64,000 nt of DNA from Nakamurella panacisegetis (GTDB lineage Bacteria > Actinomycetota > Actinomycetes > Mycobacteriales > Nakamurellaceae), in assembly GCF_900104535.1 (NCBI RefSeq), contig NZ_LT629710.1, positions 3,631,501 through 3,695,500 on the forward strand, written 5' to 3'. Below, piece by piece: positions 27,071 to 34,905 of the stretch. Each line of letters begins with the position of its first letter. The stretch's first letter is position 1. Position numbers and translations under genes: made by a program. A model generated the notes under the pieces. It was not told where the DNA came from and made no database searches. It saw only the letters and a program-made list of their open reading frames with translations.

Positions 27071-28324
27071 CTACAGCTGCGTGCCGGCCCAGAGGGCGAC
27101 GGTCGCCGCCACCAACGAAGCGGGGACGGTCAACAGGCCCAGCCGGGTGAACCGGCCGAGCGACGGCGAGGTGGAGTGGCTCAGCAACACCCGCCGCCAC
27201 AGGAGGGTGGCCAGCGATCCGGTGTAGGTCAGATTGGGCCCGATGTTGACGCCGATCAGCACGGCCAGCACCGGCGCCGCCTGCGGGTGGGGGCCGAGGG
27301 CGGCCAGTAGCACCAGGGTGGCTGGGAGGTTGTTCACCAGGTTCGACAGCACGGCCGCGATGACGGCCAGGGCCAGCAGGTCCAGCAGGCCACTGCCGAG
27401 CGGCAGCAGGTTTCCCAGCGCGGTCTGCAGGCCGTGGCCGGTGGCCGCGTCGACCACGACGCCCAGGGCGGCGACGAAGGCCAGGAACAGCGGGTTGGTC
27501 TCCTTGATCACCGTCCAGAGTCCGACCTGGCCGCGGGCGATCGCCCGGATGGCCATCACCGCGGCGCCGACGGCGGCCACCAGGGCGGGCTGGGCGCCGA
27601 TCAGGGGGCCGGCCGCGAAACCGGTCAGGATGAGGGCCAGGAGCACCAGCGTGACCGTCGGCACCGAGACGTTCCTGATCTCCGGTGTGGCGGCCGCCTG
27701 GTCCCGTTGCAGACCGGATCGGAAGAACAGCCGGAAGACGCCGTACTCGACGGCGATCGCCACGAGCCACGGACCGGCCATCAGCGCGGTGAACCCGAGA
27801 AAGGTCAGGCCCGACGCCTGGAACGCCAGCAGGTTGGTCAGGTTCGACACCGGAAGCACCAGGGACGCGGTGTTGGACAGGTGCGCGGTGGCGTAGACGT
27901 GCGGGGCCGGAGCCACCTTCAGACGCTTGATCGTGGCCAGCACGGCCGGCGTCAGCAGGACCACCGTGGCGTCCAGACTGAGCGCCGCCGTGGTCAGCGA
28001 GGCGACGATGAACACCAACAGCAGCAACCGTTTCGGGTCGGAACGGCTGCGCCGGGCCATGACCGTCCCGAGCCATCGGAACACACCGTCGACGTCGCAC
28101 AGGTGCGCGATCACCAGCACGGCGGCCAGGAAACCGATGGTGGAGGCCAACCGGTCGACCGTCGCACCGGCCGTGTGCCAACTGATCAGGCCCAGGAGCA
28201 GCGCGATCAGGGCCGCCGGCACGGCGGCGACCGCTTCGGGCAGACCCTTGGGCCGGATGATGGCGAAGGCCAGGGTGCCGATGAGCAGCGCAACGCCGAC
28301 GATGCTCGCCCCGACCGGGCTCAC
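27071..28324 (-). CDS. SLC13/ArsB-type permease
   Basis: A 417-residue integral membrane protein with about 11-12 helices. ArsB/NhaD-like features include LSLDATVVLLTPAVLA, the discontinuous-helix motif SNTASLVLPVSNLTNLLAF and its pseudo-repeat AVLSNLVNNLPATLVLLAAL, with GVNIGPNLTYTGSLATLLW near the end. This family transports arsenite or other anions, often driven by ion gradients; without ars genes nearby the substrate is uncertain. The start is GTG 28324, possibly coupled to a tiny upstream frame (28321-28347). It runs downstream of rnpB on the same strand and converges on the RNase H gene. Confidence 0.9.
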   Translation of the reverse strand: MSPVGASIVGVALLIGTLAFAIIRPKGLPEAVAAVPAALIALLLGLISWHTAGATVDRLASTIGFLAAVLVIAHLCDVDGVFRWLGTVMARRSRSDPKRLLLLVFIVASLTTAALSLDATVVLLTPAVLATIKRLKVAPAPHVYATAHLSNTASLVLPVSNLTNLLAFQASGLTFLGFTALMAGPWLVAIAVEYGVFRLFFRSGLQRDQAAATPEIRNVSVPTVTLVLLALILTGFAAGPLIGAQPALVAAVGAAVMAIRAIARGQVGLWTVIKETNPLFLAFVAALGVVVDAATGHGLQTALGNLLPLGSGLLDLLALAVIAAVLSNLVNNLPATLVLLAALGPHPQAAPVLAVLIGVNIGPNLTYTGSLATLLWRRVLLSHSTSPSLGRFTRLGLLTVPASLVAATVALWAGTQL

Positions 28325-28347
28325 GCAGCTGTCTTCTCGGTGATCAC
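28321..28347 (-). other. possible leaderless 8-codon upstream reading frame
   Basis: On the minus strand GTG 28347 opens MITEKTAA and ends at a TGA (28321-28323) that overlaps the permease GTG as GTGA. A -10-like TAGCGT (28356-28361) lies eight bases upstream. It could couple translation of the permease, but may also be chance. Confidence 0.3.
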
Positions 28348-28397
28348 GAGGCGAGACGCTACCGGTGCCGGGCGGGGTGCTCCGTCAACCGTGAGGT

Positions 28398-28847
28398 GGA
28401 CGAGTTGGTCTGTAAGCCGGGTCCTGTTCCCGGGTGCCTCTCGGCGATCCCGTTCGGCGACCATCCATCTCGGCGTACCGTCGCCGGCACGCTCCAGCGG
28501 TTCACCCGCAGACTCGGGCGGGCCGCCCTCGAACGTCTGCGCACACCGTAGTCGGCACCGAAGTGCCGCCGGCGGTGCTCTCAACCTTGCTCCGGGTGGG
28601 GTTTACCGAGCCGCGCCGGTCACCCGGCACGCTGGTGGTCTCTTACACCACCGTTTCACCCTTACCCCGCCGGATCCGGCCTCGCGGCCGGACCTGGCGT
28701 GGCGGTCTGTTCTCTGTGGCACTGTCCCGCGGCTCACGCCGGGTTGCCGTTGACAACCACCCTGCCCTGTGGAGCCCGGACTTTCCTCGGCGGCTCCGAC
28801 CGGCTCACGCCGATCGATTCCGACGCGGTCGCCCGACCAACTCGTCC
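28398..28847 (-). ncRNA. rnpB: RNase P RNA, bacterial type A
   Basis: The minus strand reads GGACGAGTTGGTC at the 5' end and GACCAACTCGTCC at the 3' end, which pair to form helix P1. Just inside are the conserved core GAGGAAAGTCCGGGCTCC, then CACAGGGCAG, the tetraloop-bearing P3-P8 region, GGGTGAAACGGTGGTGTAAG, the TAAACCCCAC segment, and ACCCGGCTTACAGACC before the P1 3' strand. These are diagnostic of RNase P RNA, the ribozyme that matures tRNA 5' ends. Length is about 450 nt, long for type A, as in actinobacteria. A -10-like TAGAGT seven bases upstream supports the 5' end. Protein frames across this stretch are artefacts. Confidence 0.95.
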
Positions 28848-28854
28848 GGGCCGA

Positions 28855-28860
28855 ACTCTA
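28855..28860 (-). promoter_or_regulatory. candidate -10 box of rnpB
   Basis: TAGAGT on the minus strand ends eight bases before the first P1 nucleotide (28847), as expected for a transcript starting at mature rnpB. No good -35 is seen. Confidence 0.55.
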
Positions 28861-28890
28861 CCGGCGCTCGGGGCGGCTGCTCACCATCTG

Positions 28891-29169
28891 TCAGGCCGGG
28901 AAGCGGCGGTTGTGCAGCAGGATCGGGACAGCACCGGACAGGACGACCGGAACGACGGCCACGGGCACGCCCAGGACGCCGAGGTGCAGCCAGGTGCCGC
29001 CGACCGCGGCGACGAGCAGGGCGCCGAGGTAGAGCTGTATGGCCGCCCGGGTGCGCGGGCCGGCCGAGCGTCGGGTCAGCCGGCGGCCCGGGGTGGCTCG
29101 GGCCAGGCCCATTCCCGCCACCCCGGCGAGCGCGACGCCGAGGACGACCAGCACGATGGCGCCGGTCAC
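28891..29169 (-). CDS. small membrane protein, three helices
   Basis: The 92-residue product starts at GTG 29169, overlapping the VOC gene stop (GTGA). It has three hydrophobic helices (GAIVLVVLGVALAGVAGMGL, YLGALLVAAVGGTWLHLGV and VPVAVVPVVLSGAVPILL) separated by basic loops (TPGRRLTRRSAGPRTR). No family motif is recognised. Translational coupling to the VOC gene and sensible hydrophobic periodicity support a real gene, but evidence beyond that is thin. Confidence 0.65.
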   Translation of the reverse strand: MTGAIVLVVLGVALAGVAGMGLARATPGRRLTRRSAGPRTRAAIQLYLGALLVAAVGGTWLHLGVLGVPVAVVPVVLSGAVPILLHNRRFPA

Positions 29170-29573
29170 GCGCGCGAGGAGATCTGCTGCACGCCCCAGC
29201 CATTCCCGTCCGGATCGGCGAAGAAGACGAAGCCGACGTTGTCCAACGGATGGGGGACCGGATACGGGTTCGCTCCCAGGATCTGGATGTCGCTCACGGC
29301 CACACCGCGCTCGACGAGCTCGGCGTGGGCCGTCGCGAGATCGGGCACCACCAGCTGCAGACCGCGCAGTGAGCCGGGCACCATGTCGTTGCCCATACCA
29401 GTGGCAATGACGATCGAGCAGCCGGACCCGGGCGGGGTCAGCTGCACGAACCGGGTCGTCTCGTTCACGCTGATGTCGTGGTCGACGACAAAGCCGACCT
29501 GGTCGGCGTAGAACGCCTTCGCCCGATCCAGATCCGAGACCGGCACGCTCACGACTTCGATGGTCCAGTTCAT
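29166..29573 (-). CDS. VOC superfamily (glyoxalase/bleomycin resistance-like) protein
   Basis: The 135-residue protein is a single vicinal-oxygen-chelate module with the beta-alpha-beta-beta-beta repeats visible: VPVSDLDRAKAFYADQVGF, TRFVQLTPPGSGCSI, LQLVVPDLATAHAELVERG and FVFFADPDGNGWGVQQ. VOC proteins bind metals and act in detoxification or as binding proteins; the substrate cannot be stated. ATG 29573 follows GGAGGGTGGG. It is closely similar to the VOC protein at 42135-42506, so the two are paralogues. It is divergent from the secreted phosphoesterase gene. Confidence 0.92.
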   Translation of the reverse strand: MNWTIEVVSVPVSDLDRAKAFYADQVGFVVDHDISVNETTRFVQLTPPGSGCSIVIATGMGNDMVPGSLRGLQLVVPDLATAHAELVERGVAVSDIQILGANPYPVPHPLDNVGFVFFADPDGNGWGVQQISSRA

Positions 29574-29953
29574 ACCCCCACCCTCCCTGATCGGCCCGCG
29601 GATCGTAAAGGCGCTCTCCGCATCGTCGGGCCGTGCAGGGAGCGACCGGGAAGCGCGACAAGCGAATCCGCGCGCACGGTGGCTGCCGGGAGCCGCGGCC
29701 GTTCGCCGGAAATTCAGGAAGAGGGGGTTGACGACCTGCGCCCCCAGGATGATGATCTGCCGGGTCGTTCCCCGGGCGAACCTTCGCCGGCGCCCTCGAG
29801 CCTCGATCGGGGTGACCGCGTGGAGGCGCGGCCGACATCGATACGTGTTGTGCGTCAAGTGCATCGCGGCGTGAACCCAGATTCCCAGTGGTCGCTCGCG
29901 CAAGTGGATCGATACGCGTGATCGACCCGGTCGACGAAACAGGAGGTACTGCT
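29574..29953. other. 380-base divergent intergenic region
   Basis: This region separates the VOC gene (minus) from the phosphoesterase gene (plus). It holds the AGGAGG ribosome-binding site of the latter (29941-29946). No convincing -35/-10 pair, repeat, RNA or coding frame could be recognised. Confidence 0.6.
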
Positions 29954-31816
29954 TTGTCCAGACTCCCCATCGGCCTGAGGCGGGCCGGCGCGATCGGCGC
30001 CGCCGTGCTGCTGACCGCCTCGGTGGTCAGCTCGGCCAACGCGACCACGCCGGTCACCCGCGCCCGAACGGTCGCGGCTCCGGCTCCGGCTCCGGCCAAT
30101 CGTCACGGCGGCGGCTCGCCGATCAAACATCTGGTGGTGATCTTCCAGGAGAACGTCTCCTACGACCACTATTTCGGCACCTATCCGAATGCGACGAACA
30201 CCTCCGGCCAGACCTTCCGGGCCGCCCACCGCACCCCGCGCGCCGCCGGCCTGTCCAACACCAGAGGCGCCGGTGGCACCGGCACCCTGCTGACCAACAA
30301 TCCCAACACGGACGCGAGCGGTCATCAGGTGAACCCGCGGCGTCTCGACCCGGCGAACATCAATGACGTACTGACCTGCGATCAGGACCACACCTACGCC
30401 GACGAGCAGAAGGCATTCGACGGCGGAAAGATGGACCGGTTCATCACCACCGTCGGGACCGGAAAGGGCGTCAGCGGCACCGGCGCCCCGTGCAGCGCGG
30501 CCGACGTACTGAACTACTACGACGGCAACACCGTGACCGCGCTGTGGAACTACGCGCAGCACTACGCGATGAGCGACAACTCGTTCGGCACCACCTTCGG
30601 GCCGTCGTCGCCGGGTGCGATCAATCTGGTCTCCGGGGACACCGGAGGAATCGGGCTCATGATCAACGGAGCGGCCACCAACGGCAACACCATCAGTGAC
30701 GGCCACGGCGGCACCACGATGATCTCGGACTCCCAGCCGTACTACGACGACTGCTCGACCCGCGATGCGGTCAGCTTCACCGGCAGGAACGTCGGCGACA
30801 ACCTCAATGCCGCCGGGGTCAGCTGGGGCTGGTTCCAGGGCGGCTTCCGCACGACCACCACGTTCGCGACCGCGACCGGGGGCACCCAGTCCACCAGCGT
30901 GTTCACCCCCGACCAGTTCAAGGGCAAGTTCGCCGTCGCCCCGGCGGCGGACCAGGGCCTGTGCAACGCGGTCCACCCGATCGGTGCCGGTATCGGCGGG
31001 ACCGGTGGGACCGCGGCGAGCAGCAGCAACTACGGCAACAAGGACGACTACATCCCGCACCACGAGCCGTTCCAGTACTACGCCTCCACCGCGAACCCGC
31101 ACCACCTGGCGCCGGCCTCGCTGGCTGCGATCGGAACCGACACCCAGACCACGGTGGCCGGGGTGCCGCAGTTCGACACGGCCAATCACCAGTACGACAC
31201 CAGCGATTTCGACTCCCTGGTCGGAGCCATCTCCCGCGGATACCTGTCGCCCGATCACCTGCCGGCGGTCAGCTTCCTCAAGGCCCCGGGCTACCAGGAC
31301 GGGCACGCCGGGTACTCCGATCCCCTGGACGAGCAGCAGTTCGTCACCAACGAGATCAATGCGTTGCAGCACACCCCGGACTGGTCCAGTACGGCCGTGG
31401 TGATCGCCTACGACGATTCCGACGGCTGGTACGACCACGTCTACAGCGGGGTCCACAACCCGTCCGACACCTCGGCGGCGGCCACGCCGCCCGGCCCGCA
31501 GGACTTCCTGACCGGGGTCGGGGTGTGTGGATCGACCAGCGTGACGCCACTGGCCGGGCAGAACGGCCGGTGCGGCTACGGACCACGGCTGCCGCTGCTG
31601 GTGGTGTCGCCATGGGCCAAGCACAACTACGTCGACCACACCCTCACCGACCAGACCTCGATCCTGAAATTCATCGAGACCAACTGGCGGCTCCCGGGGA
31701 TCGCTGGTTCGTTCGACCAACTGGCCGGCTCACTGAACGGCCTGTTCGACTTCACCGGTCGGCGTGGTCACAACTCGACGCTGTTCCTGGACCCGACCAC
31801 CGGTCAGCCCACCTGA
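29954..31816 (+). CDS. secreted phosphoesterase / phospholipase C family protein
   Basis: The 620-residue protein has a signal peptide (RRAGAIGAAVLLTASVVSSANA) and the PF04185 phosphoesterase signature FQENVSYDHYFGTYP (residues 64-78), followed by DNSFGTTFGPSSPGAINLVSG and later VVIAYDDSDGWYDHV, PLLVVSPWAKHNYVDHT and LKFIETNW. This places it with bacterial phospholipase C / acid phosphatase-like enzymes. It should act outside the membrane on phosphate esters or phospholipids. I choose TTG 29954 because AGGAGG precedes it at 7-base spacing; the GTG at 29888 would give a long polar tail before the signal peptide. Confidence 0.93.
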   Translation: MSRLPIGLRRAGAIGAAVLLTASVVSSANATTPVTRARTVAAPAPAPANRHGGGSPIKHLVVIFQENVSYDHYFGTYPNATNTSGQTFRAAHRTPRAAGLSNTRGAGGTGTLLTNNPNTDASGHQVNPRRLDPANINDVLTCDQDHTYADEQKAFDGGKMDRFITTVGTGKGVSGTGAPCSAADVLNYYDGNTVTALWNYAQHYAMSDNSFGTTFGPSSPGAINLVSGDTGGIGLMINGAATNGNTISDGHGGTTMISDSQPYYDDCSTRDAVSFTGRNVGDNLNAAGVSWGWFQGGFRTTTTFATATGGTQSTSVFTPDQFKGKFAVAPAADQGLCNAVHPIGAGIGGTGGTAASSSNYGNKDDYIPHHEPFQYYASTANPHHLAPASLAAIGTDTQTTVAGVPQFDTANHQYDTSDFDSLVGAISRGYLSPDHLPAVSFLKAPGYQDGHAGYSDPLDEQQFVTNEINALQHTPDWSSTAVVIAYDDSDGWYDHVYSGVHNPSDTSAAATPPGPQDFLTGVGVCGSTSVTPLAGQNGRCGYGPRLPLLVVSPWAKHNYVDHTLTDQTSILKFIETNWRLPGIAGSFDQLAGSLNGLFDFTGRRGHNSTLFLDPTTGQPT

Positions 31817-31817
31817 G

Positions 31818-32084
31818 TCAGACCGCCCACGGCGTCCATTCGGGATGACGGCTACACGGCGGCCAGACCCACACCGAGACGTTCGCCGTTCCGTCACAGG
31901 CCCAGCACCGCCAGGTGCGGTGGGGGCGGCCGGCGCACAGGCAGGGTGAGGAGGAGATGAGAACGGTGTCGGCGCCCAGCGGATGCCCGAGCGGGCAGAC
32001 GGTCGGGACCAACTCGGCGACACCGTTCTCACCCACCGCCCGGTAGTGGTGATCGTCCAACCCGTACACCCGTGGTTCGATCAT
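31818..32084 (-). CDS. small cysteine-rich protein, unknown family
   Basis: The 88-residue protein has six cysteines (30, 48, 50, 60, 63, 77), including the pairs CLC and CWAC, and several His and Trp residues, suggesting a zinc-binding fold. I do not recognise the family. ATG 32084 has a -10-like TAGTAT six bases upstream and no ribosome-binding site, so a leaderless transcript is plausible. The 70-base gap to the divergent RNB gene holds both promoters. Its stop is one base from that of the secreted phosphoesterase. Coding status is likely but not certain. Confidence 0.65.
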   Translation of the reverse strand: MIEPRVYGLDDHHYRAVGENGVAELVPTVCPLGHPLGADTVLISSSPCLCAGRPHRTWRCWACDGTANVSVWVWPPCSRHPEWTPWAV

Positions 32085-32090
32085 GTGTCC

Positions 32091-32096
32091 ATACTA
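32091..32096 (-). promoter_or_regulatory. candidate -10 box for the cysteine-rich protein gene
   Basis: TAGTAT on the minus strand is six bases upstream of ATG 32084, a leaderless arrangement. Confidence 0.45.
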
Positions 32097-32142
32097 GGGG
32101 CGGGATCGGGGCCGCGGCGCTGATGGCCGCGGCCCCGCGTCG

Positions 32143-32148
32143 TACCCT
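32143..32148 (+). promoter_or_regulatory. candidate -10 box for the RNB ribonuclease gene
   Basis: TACCCT is six bases upstream of ATG 32155. No ribosome-binding site lies between, consistent with leaderless transcription. Confidence 0.45.
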
Positions 32149-32154
32149 GACCCA

Positions 32155-33621
32155 ATGCCGATCCGCCGCATTCATCCGCCGCGGGTCACCGCCGCCGTCA
32201 TCGACTTCCCGGCCATCCGGGCGCGGCTGGGAATACCCGGGGTGTACCCGGCCGCCGCCGACGCCGAAGCCGTTGCCGTTGCCGCGGATCCGCCGCAGCC
32301 GGCCCTCGATCGCACCGATCTGCCGCTGGTCACCATCGATCCGATCGGCTCCATGGACCTCGACCAGGCGATGCACCTTGAGAAGACCCCGGCCGGGTTC
32401 GTCGTGCACTACGCCATCGCCGACGTGGCGTCGTTCGTCGGCGAGACCGGGGCGCTGCACGACGAAACCTGGCGCCGGGGGGAGACCCTCTACAGTCCCG
32501 ATCTGGCCACGCCGCTGCACCCGCGGGAGCTGTCCGAGGGGGCGGCCAGCCTGCTGCCCGACCTCGTGCGCCCGGCCGCTCTGTGGCGCATCGAACTCGA
32601 TCCGACCGGTGAACCTGGGCATGTCCGGGTGGAGCGGGCCCTGGTCCGATCGGTCGCCCGGCTGGACTATCTCGGTGTCCAGGCCGACCTGGACGCCGGC
32701 CGCTTGCATCCGTCCATCGCCGCCCTGCCGGAGATCGGCCGGTTGCGTCAGGCGGCGGCCCGCCGCCGTCACGCGATCAGTCTCGACCTGCCCGACGCGG
32801 AGGTCGTTCCGGATGCCGTCGGGCACTGGACCCTGAGCCTGCGGGCCCAGAACGAGATCGAGAAGGCGAACGCCGAGATCAGCCTCCTGACCGGCATCTG
32901 CGCGGCGCGGATGATGATGGACGCCGGCATCGGGTTGCTCCGCACCCTTCCGCCGGCCTCGGCCGACCAGGTGGCCTTGCTCCGGAAGTCGGCCGCCGCT
33001 CTCGGCATCCCCTGGCCCGACGGTGTGCCGGCCGGTGACGTCATCGCGGAACTGGATAGTTCCCGACCGACGGTGGCCGCCTTCCTGGACGACGCGGTGC
33101 ACCTGCTGCGCGGCGCCGGATACACACCGTTCGACGGTGCCGTGCCGGCGCAACCGCTGCACGCCGGCGTCGGCAGCATCTACGCGCACGTCACGGCTCC
33201 GCTTCGCCGGCTGGCCGACCGGTACGCCACGGAGGTGTGTCTGGCCCTGTGCGCCGGGCACCCGGTGCCGCCGTGGGTGCGCGAGGCCCTGCCGAAGCTG
33301 TCGCCGGTGATGGCGGCCTCGGGCCGGCGCGCGTCGGATCTGGAGCGGGCGTGTACCGGCGCGGTCTCGGTGTTCCTGCTGACCGGGCGCGAGGGTGCGA
33401 CGTTCCAGGCCACGGTGCTGCAGGTGGAGACGGTCAAGAACCAGGCGACGGTGCTGCTGCACGAGCCGCCCGTGCGGGCCCGCTGTGCCGCGACCGGTCT
33501 CACCGAAGGTTCGATCGGCCCGGTCCGGCTCGTCTCGGTCGACCAGGACACGAACACGTTCGTGGTCGCGCCGGTCGAGCGCACCATCCCCGGCGGAGCA
33601 GTCACCCTCGTGGCAGTCTGA
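32155..33621 (+). CDS. RNB domain ribonuclease (RNase II/R family, actinobacterial type)
   Basis: The 488-residue protein is built around the RNB exonuclease domain. The acidic active-site cluster is TIDPIGSMDLDQAMH (Asp62, Asp68, Asp70), followed by GFVVHYAIADVASFV and YSPDLATPLHPRELSEGAASLLPD, and a later YAHVTAPLRRLADRY segment that is strongly conserved. It lacks the cold-shock and full S1 domains of RNase R, as usual for this actinobacterial family. It should degrade RNA 3' to 5'. The gap to the next gene is four bases, suggesting co-transcription with the small SPOR-like gene. Confidence 0.93.
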   Translation: MPIRRIHPPRVTAAVIDFPAIRARLGIPGVYPAAADAEAVAVAADPPQPALDRTDLPLVTIDPIGSMDLDQAMHLEKTPAGFVVHYAIADVASFVGETGALHDETWRRGETLYSPDLATPLHPRELSEGAASLLPDLVRPAALWRIELDPTGEPGHVRVERALVRSVARLDYLGVQADLDAGRLHPSIAALPEIGRLRQAAARRRHAISLDLPDAEVVPDAVGHWTLSLRAQNEIEKANAEISLLTGICAARMMMDAGIGLLRTLPPASADQVALLRKSAAALGIPWPDGVPAGDVIAELDSSRPTVAAFLDDAVHLLRGAGYTPFDGAVPAQPLHAGVGSIYAHVTAPLRRLADRYATEVCLALCAGHPVPPWVREALPKLSPVMAASGRRASDLERACTGAVSVFLLTGREGATFQATVLQVETVKNQATVLLHEPPVRARCAATGLTEGSIGPVRLVSVDQDTNTFVVAPVERTIPGGAVTLVAV

Positions 33622-33625
33622 AGCC

Positions 33626-33826
33626 ATGGGAGACGAGATCGGCCAGAACACGGCCTTCTACTACAACATCAAGACGCACCAGGTCGAGCCGGAAGGGCAG
33701 AGCAAGGCCAAGGACCTGCTCGGACCGTTCCCGGACCGGGAGTCTGCGGCGAATGCGCTGCAGACCATCCACGAGCGCGAAGAGCGCAAGTCCGAAGAGG
33801 ATCGTGAGTGGGAGGCCGGGCGGTAG
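33626..33826 (+). CDS. small SPOR-like protein
   Basis: The 66-residue protein begins MGDEIGQNTAFYYNIKTHQVE and contains DLLGPFPDRESAANALQTIHER, a pattern matching small actinobacterial proteins annotated as SPOR-like (a glycan-binding fold). A charged helical tail ends the protein. It has no signal peptide, so binding to peptidoglycan is doubtful. It is four bases after the RNB gene and 35 bases before the EamA transporter, all co-directional. Function is unknown. Confidence 0.75.
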   Translation: MGDEIGQNTAFYYNIKTHQVEPEGQSKAKDLLGPFPDRESAANALQTIHEREERKSEEDREWEAGR

Positions 33827-33861
33827 GGAATTCGGCACCACCCAAACGCCTTGCATGAGGC

Positions 33862-34827
33862 GTGACGATTCACGTGGGCCGCCGCGCCCGTGACCTGACC
33901 TGGTTGGTCGCCCTCGGTGCCGCACTGTGGGGCACCGACGCGATCTTCCGGCAGTCCCTCGCCCAGCAGGTGTCGGCCCCGACCCTGGTCTTCGCCGAAC
34001 ACCTGGTCCTGGTGCTGGTGCTGCTTCCGTTCCTGCCCCGATCACTGCGAGCGTTCGGACGTCTGGACCGGCGTGGGAAGGTGGCCGTACTGGCCATCGG
34101 GGCCGGCGCCTCCGCGCTGGCCACGGTCCTGTTCACGATCGCCTTCCGAATCTCCAGCGAGCACAACGACTTCGTGACGCCGGTAGTGGTGCAGCACCTG
34201 CAGCCGCTGGTCGCGATCGGGGGAGCGGTGGCGTTGCTGGGCGAGAAGGTCCGCACCCGCTTCGCGTTGTTCGCGGTTCCGGCCGTCGTCGGCGTCTGGC
34301 TGCTGGCCTTCCCGGATCCGTTCGACATCACCGTCTCCCGGCTCGGCGTGGTGCTGCTGGCCCTGGCCGCCGCCGTGTTGTGGGCCGGCGGGACCGTCCT
34401 GGGCCGACTGGTGGCCACCGAGCTCGAGCCGGTCGAGTTGACCACCCTGCGCTTCGCGTTCGGATTGCCGACGGCGGCCGTCCTGGTCGCGGTGTCCGGC
34501 AACACATTCTGGGTTCCGGATCTGGGCAGCGCCTGGGCCGTCGTCGGGTTGGCCATCGTCCCCGGGCTGCTGGCCATGGTGCTGTACTACGTCGGTCTGC
34601 GCCGGACGGCGGCCTCGCGGGCGACCTTGGCCGAGTTGGCCTATCCGGTGACCGGTGCCTTCGTCGGTCTGATGTTGGGCCGCTCCCTGCACTGGTCGCA
34701 GCTGGTGGGCGCGGCGGTCATCGTGGTCGCGGTGACCGGGCTGTCCTGGCACGAGACGAAGGCCAGGAACCAGGCGATCGAGCCGGCCGTGGTGCCCTCG
34801 CCGGTCGCGCTGCCCGCGCTGCTGTGA
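33862..34827 (+). CDS. EamA/DMT family transporter
   Basis: The 321-residue membrane protein has ten predicted helices in two similar halves, the EamA (drug/metabolite transporter) layout. Segments include WLVALGAALWGTDAIFRQSL, FRISSEHNDFVTPVVVQHLQPL, GEKVRTRFALFAVPAVVGVWLL and, in the second repeat, LAELAYPVTGAFVGLMLG. DMT proteins export metabolites; the substrate is not readable. The start is GTG 33862, and a clear ribosome-binding site is missing. It is co-directional with the SPOR-like gene. Confidence 0.92.
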   Translation: MTIHVGRRARDLTWLVALGAALWGTDAIFRQSLAQQVSAPTLVFAEHLVLVLVLLPFLPRSLRAFGRLDRRGKVAVLAIGAGASALATVLFTIAFRISSEHNDFVTPVVVQHLQPLVAIGGAVALLGEKVRTRFALFAVPAVVGVWLLAFPDPFDITVSRLGVVLLALAAAVLWAGGTVLGRLVATELEPVELTTLRFAFGLPTAAVLVAVSGNTFWVPDLGSAWAVVGLAIVPGLLAMVLYYVGLRRTAASRATLAELAYPVTGAFVGLMLGRSLHWSQLVGAAVIVVAVTGLSWHETKARNQAIEPAVVPSPVALPALL

Positions 34828-34893
34828 CCGGAGCGGCACCTGAGTGATCCCGGTGCGTCGGGTGGGCGAAGCGGCGGTCACAGCGGGAAATGT

Positions 34894-34899
34894 CATGAT
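34894..34899 (+). promoter_or_regulatory. candidate -10 box for the CaeA-like gene
   Basis: CATGAT is six bases upstream of ATG 34906, and no ribosome-binding site intervenes. This suggests leaderless transcription. Confidence 0.4.
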
Positions 34900-34905
34900 C
34901 ACCGT

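Noticed and set aside
28321-29372. Protein frames across the rnpB region on both strands
   Set aside because: They lie on RNase P RNA, whose P1 helix and core motifs explain the sequence, and their products have no family resemblance.
29855-31720. 621-codon minus-strand frame opposite the secreted phosphoesterase
   Set aside because: The plus-strand gene has a signal peptide and family motifs; the antisense protein is Val/Gly/Arg-rich without any recognisable domain.
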